DNA of 64,000 nt from Saposhnikovia divaricata (lineage: Eukaryota > Streptophyta > Magnoliopsida > Apiales > Apiaceae). Positions 33,453-45,106 of the stretch are shown in pieces (positions within the stretch are counted from its first letter, which is position 1; the number at the start of each line of letters is the position of its first letter). The stretch is from the NCBI GenBank assembly GCA_036435485.1, contig CM071598.1, positions 179,872,148 to 179,936,147 on the forward strand. The letters are read 5' to 3'. The notes beneath the pieces are model-generated. The model worked only from the letters and a program-made list of their open reading frames with translations. It had not been told where the DNA came from and ran no database searches. The position numbers were made by a program, and so were the translations under genes.

Positions 33453-33639
33453 TCAAACGAAACCCACTCATATTTCAATTTTTTTAAATAACAGTTTAAT
33501 CATTTTATTCCTAATATTTCATTTAGAATTTGAAAAAAAAATACATTTTATTCCAAATATTTCATTTAAAATTTGATAAAAAAGAGTAAAATTATATTTC
33601 ATTCCAAATATTTCATTTAAAATTTGAAAAAAATAATAA
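33453..33639. repeat. AT-rich spacer with three ~60-bp repeats
   Basis: Contains three related units with ATTTCATTTAAAATTTGA-like sequence (about 33515, 33565 and 33612). In a Cassandra element this would be the short internal region, but no tRNA-Met primer site is visible. Internal decay or replacement by slippage repeats is likely. Confidence 0.6.
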
Positions 33640-33875
33640 AATTATATTTTTCTCGAATTTTTCCTCCTTTTGCATTTTCAAAAAATAATAAGTACATATT
33701 TATGAGCAAATATTTTAAAAAATTCAGAATGAAATGAAAAAAGTGGACTTTCTAGGACGTCACCCATCTTAAATTGCTCCAAGGCGAGCATGCTTAACCT
33801 TGTAATTTTCAAACATATCACACCATCCGACCAAGAATGCCACATTTGACAATTGAGTAAACGATTAGTATGTGA
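33640..33875 (-). repeat. 5S-rRNA-like direct repeat, copy 2 (Cassandra-like LTR)
   Basis: Counterpart of 33215-33452. The minus strand at about 33830-33741 reads GGTTAAGCATGCTCG, then AAGATGGGTGACGTCCTAG, followed by AAAGTCC, again matching the promoter boxes of 5S rRNA. It keeps GGGTGAC better than copy 1 but has its own changes elsewhere. Just right of it the 20-bp word CCATCCGACCAAGAATGCCA and a close variant recur (33879-33920), small extra duplications of its edge. It is not a working 5S gene: the first third of 5S is not conserved. Confidence 0.7.
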
Positions 33876-33925
33876 GCCATCCGACCAAGAATAAGACCAT
33901 CCGACCAAGAATGCCACATTCTCTC

Positions 33926-35671
33926 TTGAATCAATAAGAGAGAATGGCTCGTGTGAATCGCTAATTAAAATCAATTAAATTTGATTGATGGAAAGAATTT
34001 GTCGTTGCAAGATTAAGCTGTAAAAAATTACAAATTTTTTATTCTTACTTTGCCCTTGTAACATAATTAAGTAATTGTTATAATTTTCTTTTAAATATTG
34101 AATGAATTTTCTGGGCCATATGTTCTACGAATTACTAAAGGACAATTGATAGTCGGGAACCATTTCTAGATAACTAGCATTGCTCTTTCTATATTTTTGT
34201 ATTGCATAATGTTCAAGTTAATAATGTTTTTCTTTTTTTGCCTTTTATAAGAAGAAAAGAAAAGTAAGGCTCCTTGTTGTGTAATCCTTCCATCCCTAAT
34301 TAGTTTTTCATTTTGATTTATGTGTGATTAAATTGACCAAAATTTGATTAAAATTTATATATATATTATATAATTTAGTAAAATAAAAAGATTACAGATT
34401 TCAGTTTTTCAAAATTTAGAAAACTAATTTTTATTTTTTAATCATGAATAAATCAATTTGACAACTAAAAAATCACAATGGACAACTAATTAAAGACTTG
34501 AATACTCTTTTTCCTTTGTACCGAATGCAGGTCACTTTTACCAAATGCAGTTCATAGTAATTACACATATAACCCTCCTATTTTTCTGTGCAAAACACAA
34601 AACACGTAAATGTGACATAGTTTCTTTGATTTGAAATAAATGCATTGTGTAAAGCTTAGTTTTCTGTGCACAACAGCATACATAAGTATGTTATTTTAAC
34701 ATTATACATTTAACTTATATTTTATACATAATATATTTAACTTAATTTTTGAAAAGTACGACACTAAATAATTTAATTATTTATATTCTGTTCCATGCAT
34801 GTATATATAATATTTTTAATACATTCATATTTAACATATTCTTACTTAAATTTATTAATATCTCTTTTTCATATACAAACATGAAAAACATTTGTGAATA
34901 TATTCTTCTTATCTTGAAATCATCATCTACTCGTGGTTAAAAAGAAAATTTCATCATCATCCTCTTGACCTAAGACAGGTAAACATCTTGTCTATTTTTT
35001 TAATACATCATTTCCATTATGTTATACTAAAAAATATTTTACCAATATCTAGCTACGGTCAATTAGGGAATTATTATGCTATAATATGATTTTTTTTTTT
35101 GTGTCAGATCCTTCTTGTGGTTCTCTACTTATATTTAAATAGCCAGGCACATAGATTATAAAACTGGCTGCTATGACAACATGGGCGGACCTAATATTTA
35201 TAGACTACCTGGGCTAAAAAAATTTCTTCAACAAACAGAACAAAAACGGTTCTATGTATTTCTTATCAGTATTCAACTTAAAAAAGTTTTAAATTAAACA
35301 ATATTGAATAATTAGTAAGTTACAATAAATTTTCAATTATTACCTTAAATTAACATGATAAAAAGATAAACATTTAAAATAATTTAACAAAAAAAAAATT
35401 AATGTGATTTGATTTTTTTTTTTTTGTCTTAGCTTGATGCGATATACACCTAAAAAGATGTACTCCATATTTTAAATTTATAATCTTTCAAATATATATT
35501 ATTTTAATTTTGTGATCAACGATACGATGTCGAAAAAATTCTACTTATTATTTTAGAGTTTACACAATTTTGTAATGCATTCTTCTTTTTCATATATTAT
35601 ATTTTACAATATTTCTTGTTAATATTAGTCAGGCTAGAATCATTTGTAATTTTAAGTAATTTAATTGTTTA
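33926..35671. other. AT-rich intergenic DNA, nothing firm
   Basis: No gene. A stretch near 35182 (GGGCGGACCTAATATTTATAG, then CTGGGCTAAA) resembles ends of some plant DNA transposons (consensus GGGGCGGA...GGGCT), but no partner end or duplication could be confirmed. Confidence 0.3.
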
Positions 35672-36377
35672 TCTATATATATTATAATGTCGGGAGATCG
35701 GAAAGTCAACAGAAGCGTTTAAAATAATTTTCTTGAATTGTCGTATTTTTTATTTTTTTGTTAAAATTCTTTTTGAGCATTAAATAACTCTTAATGGCAT
35801 ATTAATGACATTTATAATCATTAATTACAATTATTAAATAAATATATATATTAAATTTACTTCATATTATTTATATAAAAGATTACAAACTTTCTTTGAG
35901 CATTATAAGTATTATTTCAATATAAAATATTAATTATATGTATATAATTAAGATTATTTTTTATGTAAATTAACGACTTAAATTTGTTCACATTACGTCA
36001 TTTTTATTTTGTCAAAATGTTATACACATGTTGTTTCATTATATTATGTCAAAATAAATTAATATTCTAATTATATAAATTCTTATACGTTTATTGAGCA
36101 TGTATTTTATGAGAGGGGTGTCGGTTTTAAAAATGTTATTTAGTAATATTTAATAATGTAATTGCTATTTTTCATGTTTATAATATTTTTAAAATTATTA
36201 AAATTCTTAATATATAATGAGAGTATTATTTCAATTAATAATTCATAAAAAAAGTGTTTTAAATAACTTTTTTTAGAAAATTTTTAAAATTTTTATTAAT
36301 TTTATATTAATTTATCTATTTTTAGTAGGTAAAAATAAAATTTTATTAACCGCGCGAAGCGCGGCTAAGTTGCCTAG
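35672..36377 (+). mobile_element. Non-autonomous Helitron, 706 bp
   Basis: On the plus strand it starts TCTATATATATTATAATGTC after an A and ends with the hairpin CCGCGCGAAGCGCGG, nine bases, then CTAG followed by T (36374-36377). The 5'-TC, the GC-rich hairpin about 10 bp before CTAG and the A^T target fit the Helitron structure. The interior is AT-rich with no ORF. Its ends differ from those of the other Helitrons here, so it is a separate family. The 5' end is less certain than the 3' end. Confidence 0.65.
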
Positions 36378-36422
36378 TGATATCTAATGATTAGGTCCTT
36401 TAACAAATGCGTATGTGTTTTA

Positions 36423-36805
36423 TTAGCTCATAGCCCGTGCAAAACACGGGTTATTTTAATTTTTTTAATTTACTTATAATTTAGTATATATAATATTATA
36501 AACATTACTTTTAATATGTTGGGAGAATTCAAATTTTAGACCTTTGTATATAAATCTAAATGAATATGCTGTTAGTGGGAATCGAACCTTCAACCTCTCT
36601 ATATAACATAATCTAATATTAATTTTATATTAAAATGTTGTTGGCGGGATTCGAACCTTAGACCTCCAACTTTTTAGTATTGTTGTATCTAACGGTCATG
36701 ATCTATTTGAGTTGAAGATCTAACGGTTGTGAATGGGGATAACCAAAAATAGGGGTAACCAAACTACAAATTATACCCATTTCGCTTATTATAATATAGT
36801 ATAGA
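36423..36805 (-). mobile_element. Non-autonomous Helitron, 383 bp
   Basis: Close relative of 13603-13978, with the same layout over nearly the whole length. On the minus strand it starts TCTATACTATATTATAATAA at 36805 after A and ends with the CCCGTGTTTTGCACGGG hairpin and CTAA at 36423, then T. It carries two tRNA B-box-like words, like its relative. It lies 45 bp right of the Helitron at 35672-36377, in opposite orientation. Confidence 0.8.
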
Positions 36806-38312
36806 TTTGATGTGTATACTAAGTTATACTATTCCTCCTTAAAACAAAGCACTAGTTAATATAAAATTGCTAATTTTTGTTGTGTATTTATTATTTTTTA
36901 TTGATTATTTTTCTAAATTTGATCAATCAAAGATAATGATATTTATCAATGAAATATTTATTTTTGTAATATGTGTTATATTAATTATTCATACTTAGAA
37001 TATTGATATTTATCAATAAAATATGTATTTTTGTAATATATGCAATTGTTGAGCTATTTCTTATTTTTATAATTTATTATGCCATTTGTTAATATTATTG
37101 GGCTCTAAACATATTTTATTATGTGTTAATTTATTTGTTAAATCTATGATCTTATTTAATAAAGTATAAAATATGTACTTGTCGTCCTTATAATTTGTTA
37201 TTTAAACTGGACAAAGTTGATTTAATATGTACGTGCTTAATAATTTACGTGCTTCACTTCTACCTTTCTGTCGTAATATTATTGGTTTTTCTAAATTTTA
37301 TAATGTATATATTCTTTTAGCTATGACTAATAAATTAATTTTTTTAGTTACATATTTCAATTATCTTGATTAATAAATTTATTTTTTTTCACAAGAAAAT
37401 ATTTGTTTACTAATGGGAAAGAAAAATCTCAGGTAACTTAATTTAATATAATGTCACATATATAATATAATATCACATGTATTTAAGACTTTAATTATAT
37501 CTTTATATATAATAAGCATAAGAAGGATCATATATATCCAAATTTTTGGTCTGGTCACTGTACTACCAAAATTATATGAACCGTTGGATTAAAAATAGAC
37601 GATTAAGATTAGATCACATTAAAAAAAATTATAATCTAAAAAGTATATAATTAGAAAGGGTTGTATTAGAAGTAAATTTTAAAAAGAAAATTATAATCCA
37701 AAAAGGATATTATTAAAAAAGGTTGTATTATAATTGAATTTTTAAAAAGAAATTATAATTTGAAAAGGATATAATTAAAAAAGGTTGTATTAGAATTGAA
37801 TTTTACTTAATTTTTTATTAGTATTAAAAAAAATTCATATATACTATTTGGGCTCAATCTTGAGATCAAAAAATCATATTTGGACGATTTTACAATCCAC
37901 GAGAACCTCATAAAGTAATCTCTAATTTAGTGATGCTTTAAAAATTATTAGAGCTTTTTTGATAAATATATTGTCAAAAGTAAAATTTTGAAATTTTACT
38001 TTTGTTAAGAAAAGTTATTTGTAATTTTACTAAACTAAGTTTCAAAATTGAAAAAATACTAGAAATTAGGGCACCCCTTCCCCCTGCCCAGCCTACCCAG
38101 ATTTGACTCTTTTTTTTTTTTTTTTTTTTAAGTTAGGGGGATTTTGGTGGATTTGGGTTGCAAGGCCCTGCAGAGGCATATTCAACTGAATGCAACGCAG
38201 GGGCCATATTCAACTAAATGCAACTAAATTTACAACTAATGCAACCACATACAACTAAATTTCTGATTTCAAGTTCCATTTTTCAGTTATCATTTTCGAC
38301 CTCTTTTTTGAA

Positions 38313-38346
<34 letters not shown>

Positions 38347-38626
38347 GGGATCTAGGGAAAACCTTTTTAGATAGAAAACAGGAACACATCTTAACTGTTG
38401 ATTATATATTGTAATTGAATAAAAAAATAAAAATGGCAAATTTGTGATTATCTTGAAATTTAGGTGCATATGTAATATCTTATTTATATCATATATCATT
38501 GATTTGATTTCCAAAATTGATACACGCACGTCTAGGGACACAATCTTTTTAATTCAGGAAATAAACCAACACATTAAAGTGATACATATCACAATCACAG
38601 AACGCATCGGTTGCAACTTTGCAAGA
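36806..38626. other. AT-rich intergenic DNA
   Basis: No gene. It contains imperfect duplications around AAAGGTTGTATTAGAA (37655, 37715, 37782), a T-run at about 38109-38131, a cluster of CAACTAAAT words (38180-38270) and a TA repeat. It ends with the CATGG target duplication of the gypsy-type insertion. Confidence 0.35.
38315..38343. repeat. (TA)n microsatellite
   Basis: About 14 uninterrupted TA units. It produces the artificial YIYIYI peptide seen in a minus-strand frame. Confidence 0.9.
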
Positions 38627-38631
38627 CATGG

Positions 38632-40093
38632 TGTTGGCCCGACTTTTCGGACTAGTAATTCTAAAAACGAAACTTAAATAAATTGAATTCTTTATTCAAA
38701 TAAATCAAAATTTCCACAAAAGTCGAAGCAGCGGTCAAACTTAATATTCAAGAGCATAAAATCGGAGACGCAGCTCCACAAATTCAATAACAAGATCAGA
38801 CACTTAACAAAATATATTCTAATTGCACGATAAATCTTATCAAATAAATTGCATCAAATCACGTAGCACGAAATTCACAAGTTCACATCCACATTCTCAA
38901 TAAGCTTCCACAATGTACGAACCTGAAATATTAGAAAAGAGTGAACTACACAACTCAGCAAGTAACAGATTGACTTATAGATATCCTCAAAATCAGTGGG
39001 TGTTTTAATAAAACATATTTTCTCAAAATAATAATAATTTTCGAAAACCATTTTGCGAAAAATGATTCAACCCAAAGTTTATATTTTACAAATCCAGAAT
39101 TTGAAATAGAACGGAAAAACAGAACAAAAACAGAAACGAAATTCTTATAAATACCACAGTCTTGATCTACGACCACACTTTGCCAGTGTCCGGCATCTTA
39201 TTCTTATTCTTATTCTTTTGTCACACTTTGCCAGTGACCGGCATTTAAAGATCAATAATCACGTGCCCTTAATAGGTACCTAAAATTGCACACTTGTGCG
39301 CCAACTAAGGGTATCTAAGGCTAGTTCCGGAACTATAGCGTAAATTATGATCGGGTTCGAAACGTAGAGACTGGGTTTCAAAAGATTCTCGATTCTTATC
39401 TCTTATATAGTTCGAAACAATATTCTTATACCTTATAAGAAATTTTAAAAATCACATAATCAAAATATCTTTTACGAAAATAAAAGTAAGTCAAAAAGTA
39501 CTTACCTCGAAGTCGATCCAAAATCGAAAATCAAACACGAACAATCCTAAAAATTTAATTAAATAAACATAAAACAAATATTCATTAATTCGCACTTATT
39601 CATATGCATATATTACGCATAAACAGAGGGGTCAGAGGATGCAATCAAACAAACAACATAAAATAAATTAACTGGACCTTAAAATCCAAATTAGTAACTC
39701 ACCGTCACGGTTAACTCAAGTTACATGTATAAAAATTACAAAAAGATCATCATCCTTTCTAGTTTTTAACATTTAATTATATATTTAAATTAAACAATCA
39801 TCACATTTAATTATATACTTAAATTAAACAATCATCAATCATAGTAAAATATATACTAAATGCATTCGAAGCAAATAAATAAAGAAAAGCATGCATGTAA
39901 GATGATCATAATATTTTAAACTAATTGTTTTGACCGAACAAGTACTATCAAAATTAAATTCTAAAATCTCGTTTTAAATATGATAATTATTTATTTATAC
40001 ATAATCTTTTCACATAATTAAAAACTATCATACTTATAAAAAAACAAAACTATAATCATATATTTAATGACCTAAAACATGTTATCATTGATG
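38632..40093 (-). repeat. Gypsy-type LTR A, distal part (split by copia)
   Basis: Matches the left 1.46 kb of LTR B (47574-49038) with scattered single-base changes, about 2-3 percent by eye. It stops at TGATG (40089-40093), the copia target duplication. Confidence 0.95.
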
Positions 40094-40600
40094 TGTTAGA
40101 ATAAATCATGTATATAAATACAACATAATATATATACATGAATCTCCTGATCAAAACTATGAGTATAGATAAATAGCGGAAGCGTACCTGAATCGAAAGA
40201 GGCCATTAATGATCTTGAGAGAGTCCGAAGAGCGCAAGTACTTGAGGGCTTTGATCTTCACTATTCTCCTCTATACGTAAGGATGGGGTGTGTGTATTTT
40301 CTGAATAGTATGAGACGCGTAACTTTTGTTCTCGCATAAGATTCATTATATAGAGGGAATAATGGGACCAACCCTAATGGGCTAAACCCATAACCGTCCA
40401 TCAAAGTTATGGGCTTGGGTACATAAGCCATTATAAATAAATATATCTAAATAGATATATATTAGATGTAATAATTAAATATATAAATAAGTGCTATTAA
40501 TATATTTAATTATTCATTAGGCTCAAGTCTTTATTTAAAAGATTAACAATAATACCCGATGGGCCATAAATAAATGGATTGGATCCCGTCGAATCCAACA
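40094..40600 (-). repeat. 3' LTR of the young copia element (507 bp)
   Basis: Compared base by base with 46116-46622: two substitutions (GCGCAAG/GTGCAAG and CTATACG/CTCTACG), no indels. Confidence 0.97.
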
Positions 40601-40612
40601 TTCTCCCACTTG
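40601..40612 (-). other. Polypurine tract
   Basis: The minus strand reads CAAGTGGGAGAA directly before the 3' LTR (TGTTGGATTC). Confidence 0.85.
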
Positions 40613-40993
40613 GCCAAGGGTTATTATATCTTCAACATACATATAACAAGACTTTTATTATTGAGCATTACATCCCATAAGAAAGGCTAAATTTTACATC
40701 ATACTAAAATAGAATTAAAGGTAGTATCATACTCGAATAGAGATATGAAACCATCCTCCAGTTACAATCCAAGTATAATTGCAAAACTTAACAAAAGATA
40801 TAGCTTAAAGTCATGAACAACATAATATATCATAAGCAATAGCAAATCAATATGTCCATGAGGTCCTTACATAAATGTTTGTTCCATAGACTTCGAATGT
40901 GCACAATAATAGAAGTAACAAACTAAATACTTTGTCCAAAAACCATAACATAAGGTGATCACAATACTAGTGTCTTACAATAAAATCCATGAA

Positions 40994-43900
40994 TCAATAA
41001 GAAAGATTATCAACCAAACCCATGCTAGCAACATGTTCTCGAAAAAGATTGGGCGGTAAACCTTTTGTCAATGGATCCGCCAACATAGCAACTGTACTAA
41101 TTTGCTCAATAGACACTTGTTGTTTTTGAACTCTTTCTCGTACTACAAGATACTTTATATCTATGTGTTTTGTCGCATCACTTATCTTGTAGTCTTTAGA
41201 GAAAGATACAGCAGCTTTATTATCGCAATAAATTTTTAGTGGTCTAGAAATAGTGTCAACTATTTTGAGATACGTGACGAAATTCCTCAACCATAGAGCT
41301 TGCTTCGTTGCCTTATAGCAAGCCACAAATTCAGCTTCCATTGTAGAAGAGGTATGCAACGACTGCTTAGAACTTTTCCATGATATAGCTCCTCCAGAAA
41401 GCATAAAAATGTAACCTGAAGTGGATTTCAACTCATCTTTACACCCAGCATAATCAGAATCCGAATAACCAATAACTTCAAGGTTATCCGTCTTTCGATA
41501 TGTGAGCATAAAATCTTTTGTACCTTGCAAATACCGCATGACCTTTTTAACAGCTTTCCAATGATCCGGACCTGGATTTATTTGGTATCGCCCTAGCATT
41601 CCAACAATATATGCTATGTCTGGACGAGTACAAACCTGAGCATACATAAGACTCCCAACTGCCGAAGCATAAGGAATATTCTCCATTTGATCCAATTCCA
41701 GCTGATTTTGAGGACATTGTTTCAAGCTAAATTTGTCACCCTTGACAACAGGAGCAACGCTTGGAGAACAATTTTGCATGTTAAAACGTTTGGGAACTTT
41801 ATCAATATAAGCTCTTTGTGATAAACCCAAAATTCCATGAGATCTATTTCTATGAATTTCAATGCCCAAGACATAAGATGCTTCCCCCAAATCCTTCATA
41901 TCAAAATTCTTATGAAGGAATCTCTTTATCTTATGCATTAAATTCATATCACTACTAGCGAGTAGAATATCATCCACATATAGTACTAAAATAATGTACT
42001 TGCTCCCACTCACTTTTAGATATATGCATTGGTCAACAAAATTTTCTTTAAACCCAAATTTTCCAATCACATCATCGAATTTAATATACCACTCTCTAGA
42101 AGCTTGCCTTAATCCATATATGGACATCTTTAACCGACATTTCATGTGTTCCTTGCCTTTGACTACAAAACCTTTCGGTTGTGACATATAGACATCCTCA
42201 TGCAAGTCACCATTAAGAAAAGCAGTTTTAACATCCATTTGGTGTAACTCTAAATCATAATGAGCTACTAAAGCCATGATGATACGAAATGAGTCCTTAC
42301 TCGAAACAAGGGAAAATGTATCATTATAATCAATTCCTTTTCTTTGTGTGAAGCCCTTTGCAACCAATCTAGCTTTATATCTTTCGATGTTCCCACTAGA
42401 ATCCAGCTTAGTTTTGTAGACCCATTTGCAGTCTACAGCTTTGACCCCTTGTGGTAACTCAACTAGATCCCATACATCATTATCCTTCATGGATTTCAAC
42501 TCATTCTCCATGGCTGCAAGCCATTGAGTTGAATGGTTACTAGCAATAGCTTCTTTATAAGAAATAGGATCAGGTCCCATGCCAAGATTAGACTCAATTT
42601 CATCTAAATACACAATATAATCATTCGAGATTGCTGATCGTCTTACTCTTTCGGACCTCCTAAGAGGTTCAGTAGTATTATTGTCATCTTGAGGTGGTTC
42701 TTGATGTACATTCTCATTTGCACCAATATTTTTATCATCATTTTCTGGTGCACTAATATCTAGAATGATAGGAATAGAGACATTCTCCTGAATCTCTTCC
42801 AGATTTATCTTTCGAGATGTACTCCCACTGACTTCAGAATCCTCAAAAAATACTGCATTTCTAGTCTCAACTATTCGAGTGGTGTGTGATGGACAATAAA
42901 ACCTAAAACCTTTAGATCTTTCAGGGTAACCAATAAAATGACAAGTAATAGTCTTAGGGTCCAATTTCTTGATGTGTGGGTTATATATTTTCGCTTCAGC
43001 CAAACAACCCCATACATGCATATATCCAAAACTAAGTTCCCTTTCAGTCCATATTTCATAAGGTGTTTTCGGCACAGACTTACTTGGGACCCGATTAAGG
43101 ATATGCATAGCTGTTTTAAGGGCTTCAACCCACAAAAATTCTGGCAACGTACTGTGACATATCATGCTTCGAACCATATCCATAAGAGTTCGATTTCGTC
43201 TCTCAGCAACACCATTCTGTTGGGGTGTACCCGGCATTGTGTACTGAGGAACGATGCCACATTCTCGCAAAAATAAGGCAAAAGGTCCTGGATTCTGTCC
43301 AGATTCAGAGAATTTTCCATAATACTCTCCTCCTCTATCAGATCTAACAACTTTAATATCTAATTTAAGTTGTTTTTCAACTTCTGCTTTATAAATTTTA
43401 AACATATCGAGTGCTTCAGATTTATCATGCAAAAGATAAATGTAGCCATAACGTGAGTAGTCATCAATAAAAGTAATAAAATACTTATGACCACCTATGC
43501 CTGGAGTGTATGGTCCACTAATGTCATTGTGGATTATCTCCAAGCACTTAGTGCTACGAGTTGCACCCTTTTTGTTTGTTTTTACAAATTTTCCTTTAAT
43601 ACATTTAATACATGTGTCAAAATCTGAAAAATCTAATGGATGAAGAAGTCCTTCTTTAACAAGTCTTTCCATTCGACTTTTGGATATGTGACCAAGTCGT
43701 TCATGCCACAATTTTGAGGAATTCTCATCATTTCTTTTTCTCTTTTTAGAACCAGTTGCAACTTCATCTTGCACATTCATTGAAATTAAGGATTCACTAA
43801 AAGAAGCATTCAAACATAATCTGTAAAGGTTTCCCTCTAACAGCCCAGAGCCAATATACTCAGAATAAAGAAATAGAGAAAAACCTTTATTTTCAAATTT

Positions 43901-45106
43901 AAACGAATATCCATAAGCGTCTAACTTTGAAACAGAAATAAAGTTTCTAGTAATACTGGGAACATAAACAGTATCCATTAAATCCAAATTAAAACCACTT
44001 TCTAACATAAGTCGGAAAGTTCCTACAGCTTCAATTTGTACTTTCTCTCCATTTCCAACGAGTAAATACCGATCTCCTTTATTTAGCTTCTTCACGGAAA
44101 GGAATCCCTGCAATGAATTAGTTATATGCACAGTTGCACCAGTGTCTATCCACCATGTATTTAAAGGAGCTTCAGATGTAAAAGCTTCATAACAAACATA
44201 AATAGATGCATTACCTTTCTTATCTAACCACTCGCGAAATTTGGAACACTCTTTCCTTATGTGTCCTTTAGCTCTGCAGAAGTTACATTTAGGACCTCCA
44301 AAGTTCTTTGTGCCAGAAGTCTGTCCCTTGTCTTTCGTGACAGCTGCATCAATTCCCTTTTTCTTTTGACTATTGCCATATTTCTTTCCTTTTCCTTTAG
44401 CGGGTGTCGTGGTCACAACATGAGCACTTTCAACCTTCTCAGACCTAAGGCGTTCTTCTTCTTGAACGCACATAGAAATCAGCTCGCTCATCTTCCACTT
44501 TTCTTTCTGCGTATTGTAGTTGATCTTAAAAGGACCAAATTGTGCAGGAAGAGAAGTCATTATGAAGTGAACGAGAAAACCTTCAGAGATTTCCATGTTC
44601 ATATCCTTTAACTGAGAAGCCATATCATTCATTCTCATAATGTGATCACGAACACCGCTTGAACCATTATACTTGAGAGTGACCATTTTCGAGATCAGTG
44701 TAGTGGCTTGAGCCTTAGTGGAAGCCTTGAATTGTTCCTCAATGTTCGCTAGGTACTCCTTTGCATTATCAGATTCGGGAATTGCTCCACGAATTGCACT
44801 AGTAATGGAGCCCTTAAGAATCATTAAGGAAACACGGTTGCTATGCTCCCATTTTGCATAATCAGCCTTTAGCTCAGCAGAGCTTTCGGCCGTAATGGCA
44901 GCAGGTTTTGCAACCCTTATGGCATAATCAAGGGCAGTAACTCCCAACGTAAGATCAATTTGCTCTTTCCACTTCTTAAAATTAGAGCCACTCAATGGTT
45001 CAATGTGTGAAAAGTAGTTGGTAAGTGAAACAGGACCAAATGCTGAATCAAGGTTAATCACAATCATGCACATAAGTACAACAAGTACAATAAATATAAT
45101 CCACAT
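40994..45106 (-). CDS. Copia gag-pol polyprotein, intact, 1370 residues
   Basis: A single ORF with all copia domains. Gag fills about residues 20-290, with the zinc knuckle CNFCRAKGHIRKEC at 274-287. The protease site WWIDTGATVH has Asp321. The integrase HHCC motif starts at WHERLGH (467-473) and ends with Cys499/Cys502; its catalytic acids are Asp528, Asp590 and Glu635 (in GVAERRNRT). RT has YKARLVAKGF and YVDDILLASS (1043-1046). RNase H has SDSDYAGC, MEAEF and CDNKAAV (Asp1295). No stop or frameshift. The first ~17 residues are strongly hydrophobic (WIIFIVLVVL...) and unlike gag; translation may start at Met12 or Met14. The product would make particles, copy and integrate the element. Confidence 0.95.
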   Translation of the reverse strand: MWIIFIVLVVLMCMIVINLDSAFGPVSLTNYFSHIEPLSGSNFKKWKEQIDLTLGVTALDYAIRVAKPAAITAESSAELKADYAKWEHSNRVSLMILKGSITSAIRGAIPESDNAKEYLANIEEQFKASTKAQATTLISKMVTLKYNGSSGVRDHIMRMNDMASQLKDMNMEISEGFLVHFIMTSLPAQFGPFKINYNTQKEKWKMSELISMCVQEEERLRSEKVESAHVVTTTPAKGKGKKYGNSQKKKGIDAAVTKDKGQTSGTKNFGGPKCNFCRAKGHIRKECSKFREWLDKKGNASIYVCYEAFTSEAPLNTWWIDTGATVHITNSLQGFLSVKKLNKGDRYLLVGNGEKVQIEAVGTFRLMLESGFNLDLMDTVYVPSITRNFISVSKLDAYGYSFKFENKGFSLFLYSEYIGSGLLEGNLYRLCLNASFSESLISMNVQDEVATGSKKRKRNDENSSKLWHERLGHISKSRMERLVKEGLLHPLDFSDFDTCIKCIKGKFVKTNKKGATRSTKCLEIIHNDISGPYTPGIGGHKYFITFIDDYSRYGYIYLLHDKSEALDMFKIYKAEVEKQLKLDIKVVRSDRGGEYYGKFSESGQNPGPFALFLRECGIVPQYTMPGTPQQNGVAERRNRTLMDMVRSMICHSTLPEFLWVEALKTAMHILNRVPSKSVPKTPYEIWTERELSFGYMHVWGCLAEAKIYNPHIKKLDPKTITCHFIGYPERSKGFRFYCPSHTTRIVETRNAVFFEDSEVSGSTSRKINLEEIQENVSIPIILDISAPENDDKNIGANENVHQEPPQDDNNTTEPLRRSERVRRSAISNDYIVYLDEIESNLGMGPDPISYKEAIASNHSTQWLAAMENELKSMKDNDVWDLVELPQGVKAVDCKWVYKTKLDSSGNIERYKARLVAKGFTQRKGIDYNDTFSLVSSKDSFRIIMALVAHYDLELHQMDVKTAFLNGDLHEDVYMSQPKGFVVKGKEHMKCRLKMSIYGLRQASREWYIKFDDVIGKFGFKENFVDQCIYLKVSGSKYIILVLYVDDILLASSDMNLMHKIKRFLHKNFDMKDLGEASYVLGIEIHRNRSHGILGLSQRAYIDKVPKRFNMQNCSPSVAPVVKGDKFSLKQCPQNQLELDQMENIPYASAVGSLMYAQVCTRPDIAYIVGMLGRYQINPGPDHWKAVKKVMRYLQGTKDFMLTYRKTDNLEVIGYSDSDYAGCKDELKSTSGYIFMLSGGAISWKSSKQSLHTSSTMEAEFVACYKATKQALWLRNFVTYLKIVDTISRPLKIYCDNKAAVSFSKDYKISDATKHIDIKYLVVRERVQKQQVSIEQISTVAMLADPLTKGLPPNLFREHVASMGLVDNLSY

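Noticed and set aside
33318..33830. 5S rRNA genes
   Set aside because: Only the promoter-box part resembles 5S. The first third is not conserved and the 3' end is altered, and the sequence sits in a direct-repeat pair like Cassandra LTRs.
37499..37960. A fifth Helitron starting TCTTTATATATAATAAGC
   Set aside because: The start is plausible, but no hairpin plus CTRR end was found downstream.
35182..38110. A DNA transposon with GGGCGGA/GGGCT-type ends
   Set aside because: The left word near 35182 and a possible partner near 38070-38105 (GCCCAGCCTACCCAG) are only loosely similar, and no target duplication fits.
38290..38541. 83-codon minus-strand ORF with YIYIYI
   Set aside because: It includes the TA microsatellite and has no protein-like remainder.
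41994..44611. Plus-strand ORFs opposite the copia gag-pol
   Set aside because: Short, without motifs, and fully inside an intact 1370-codon gene on the other strand.
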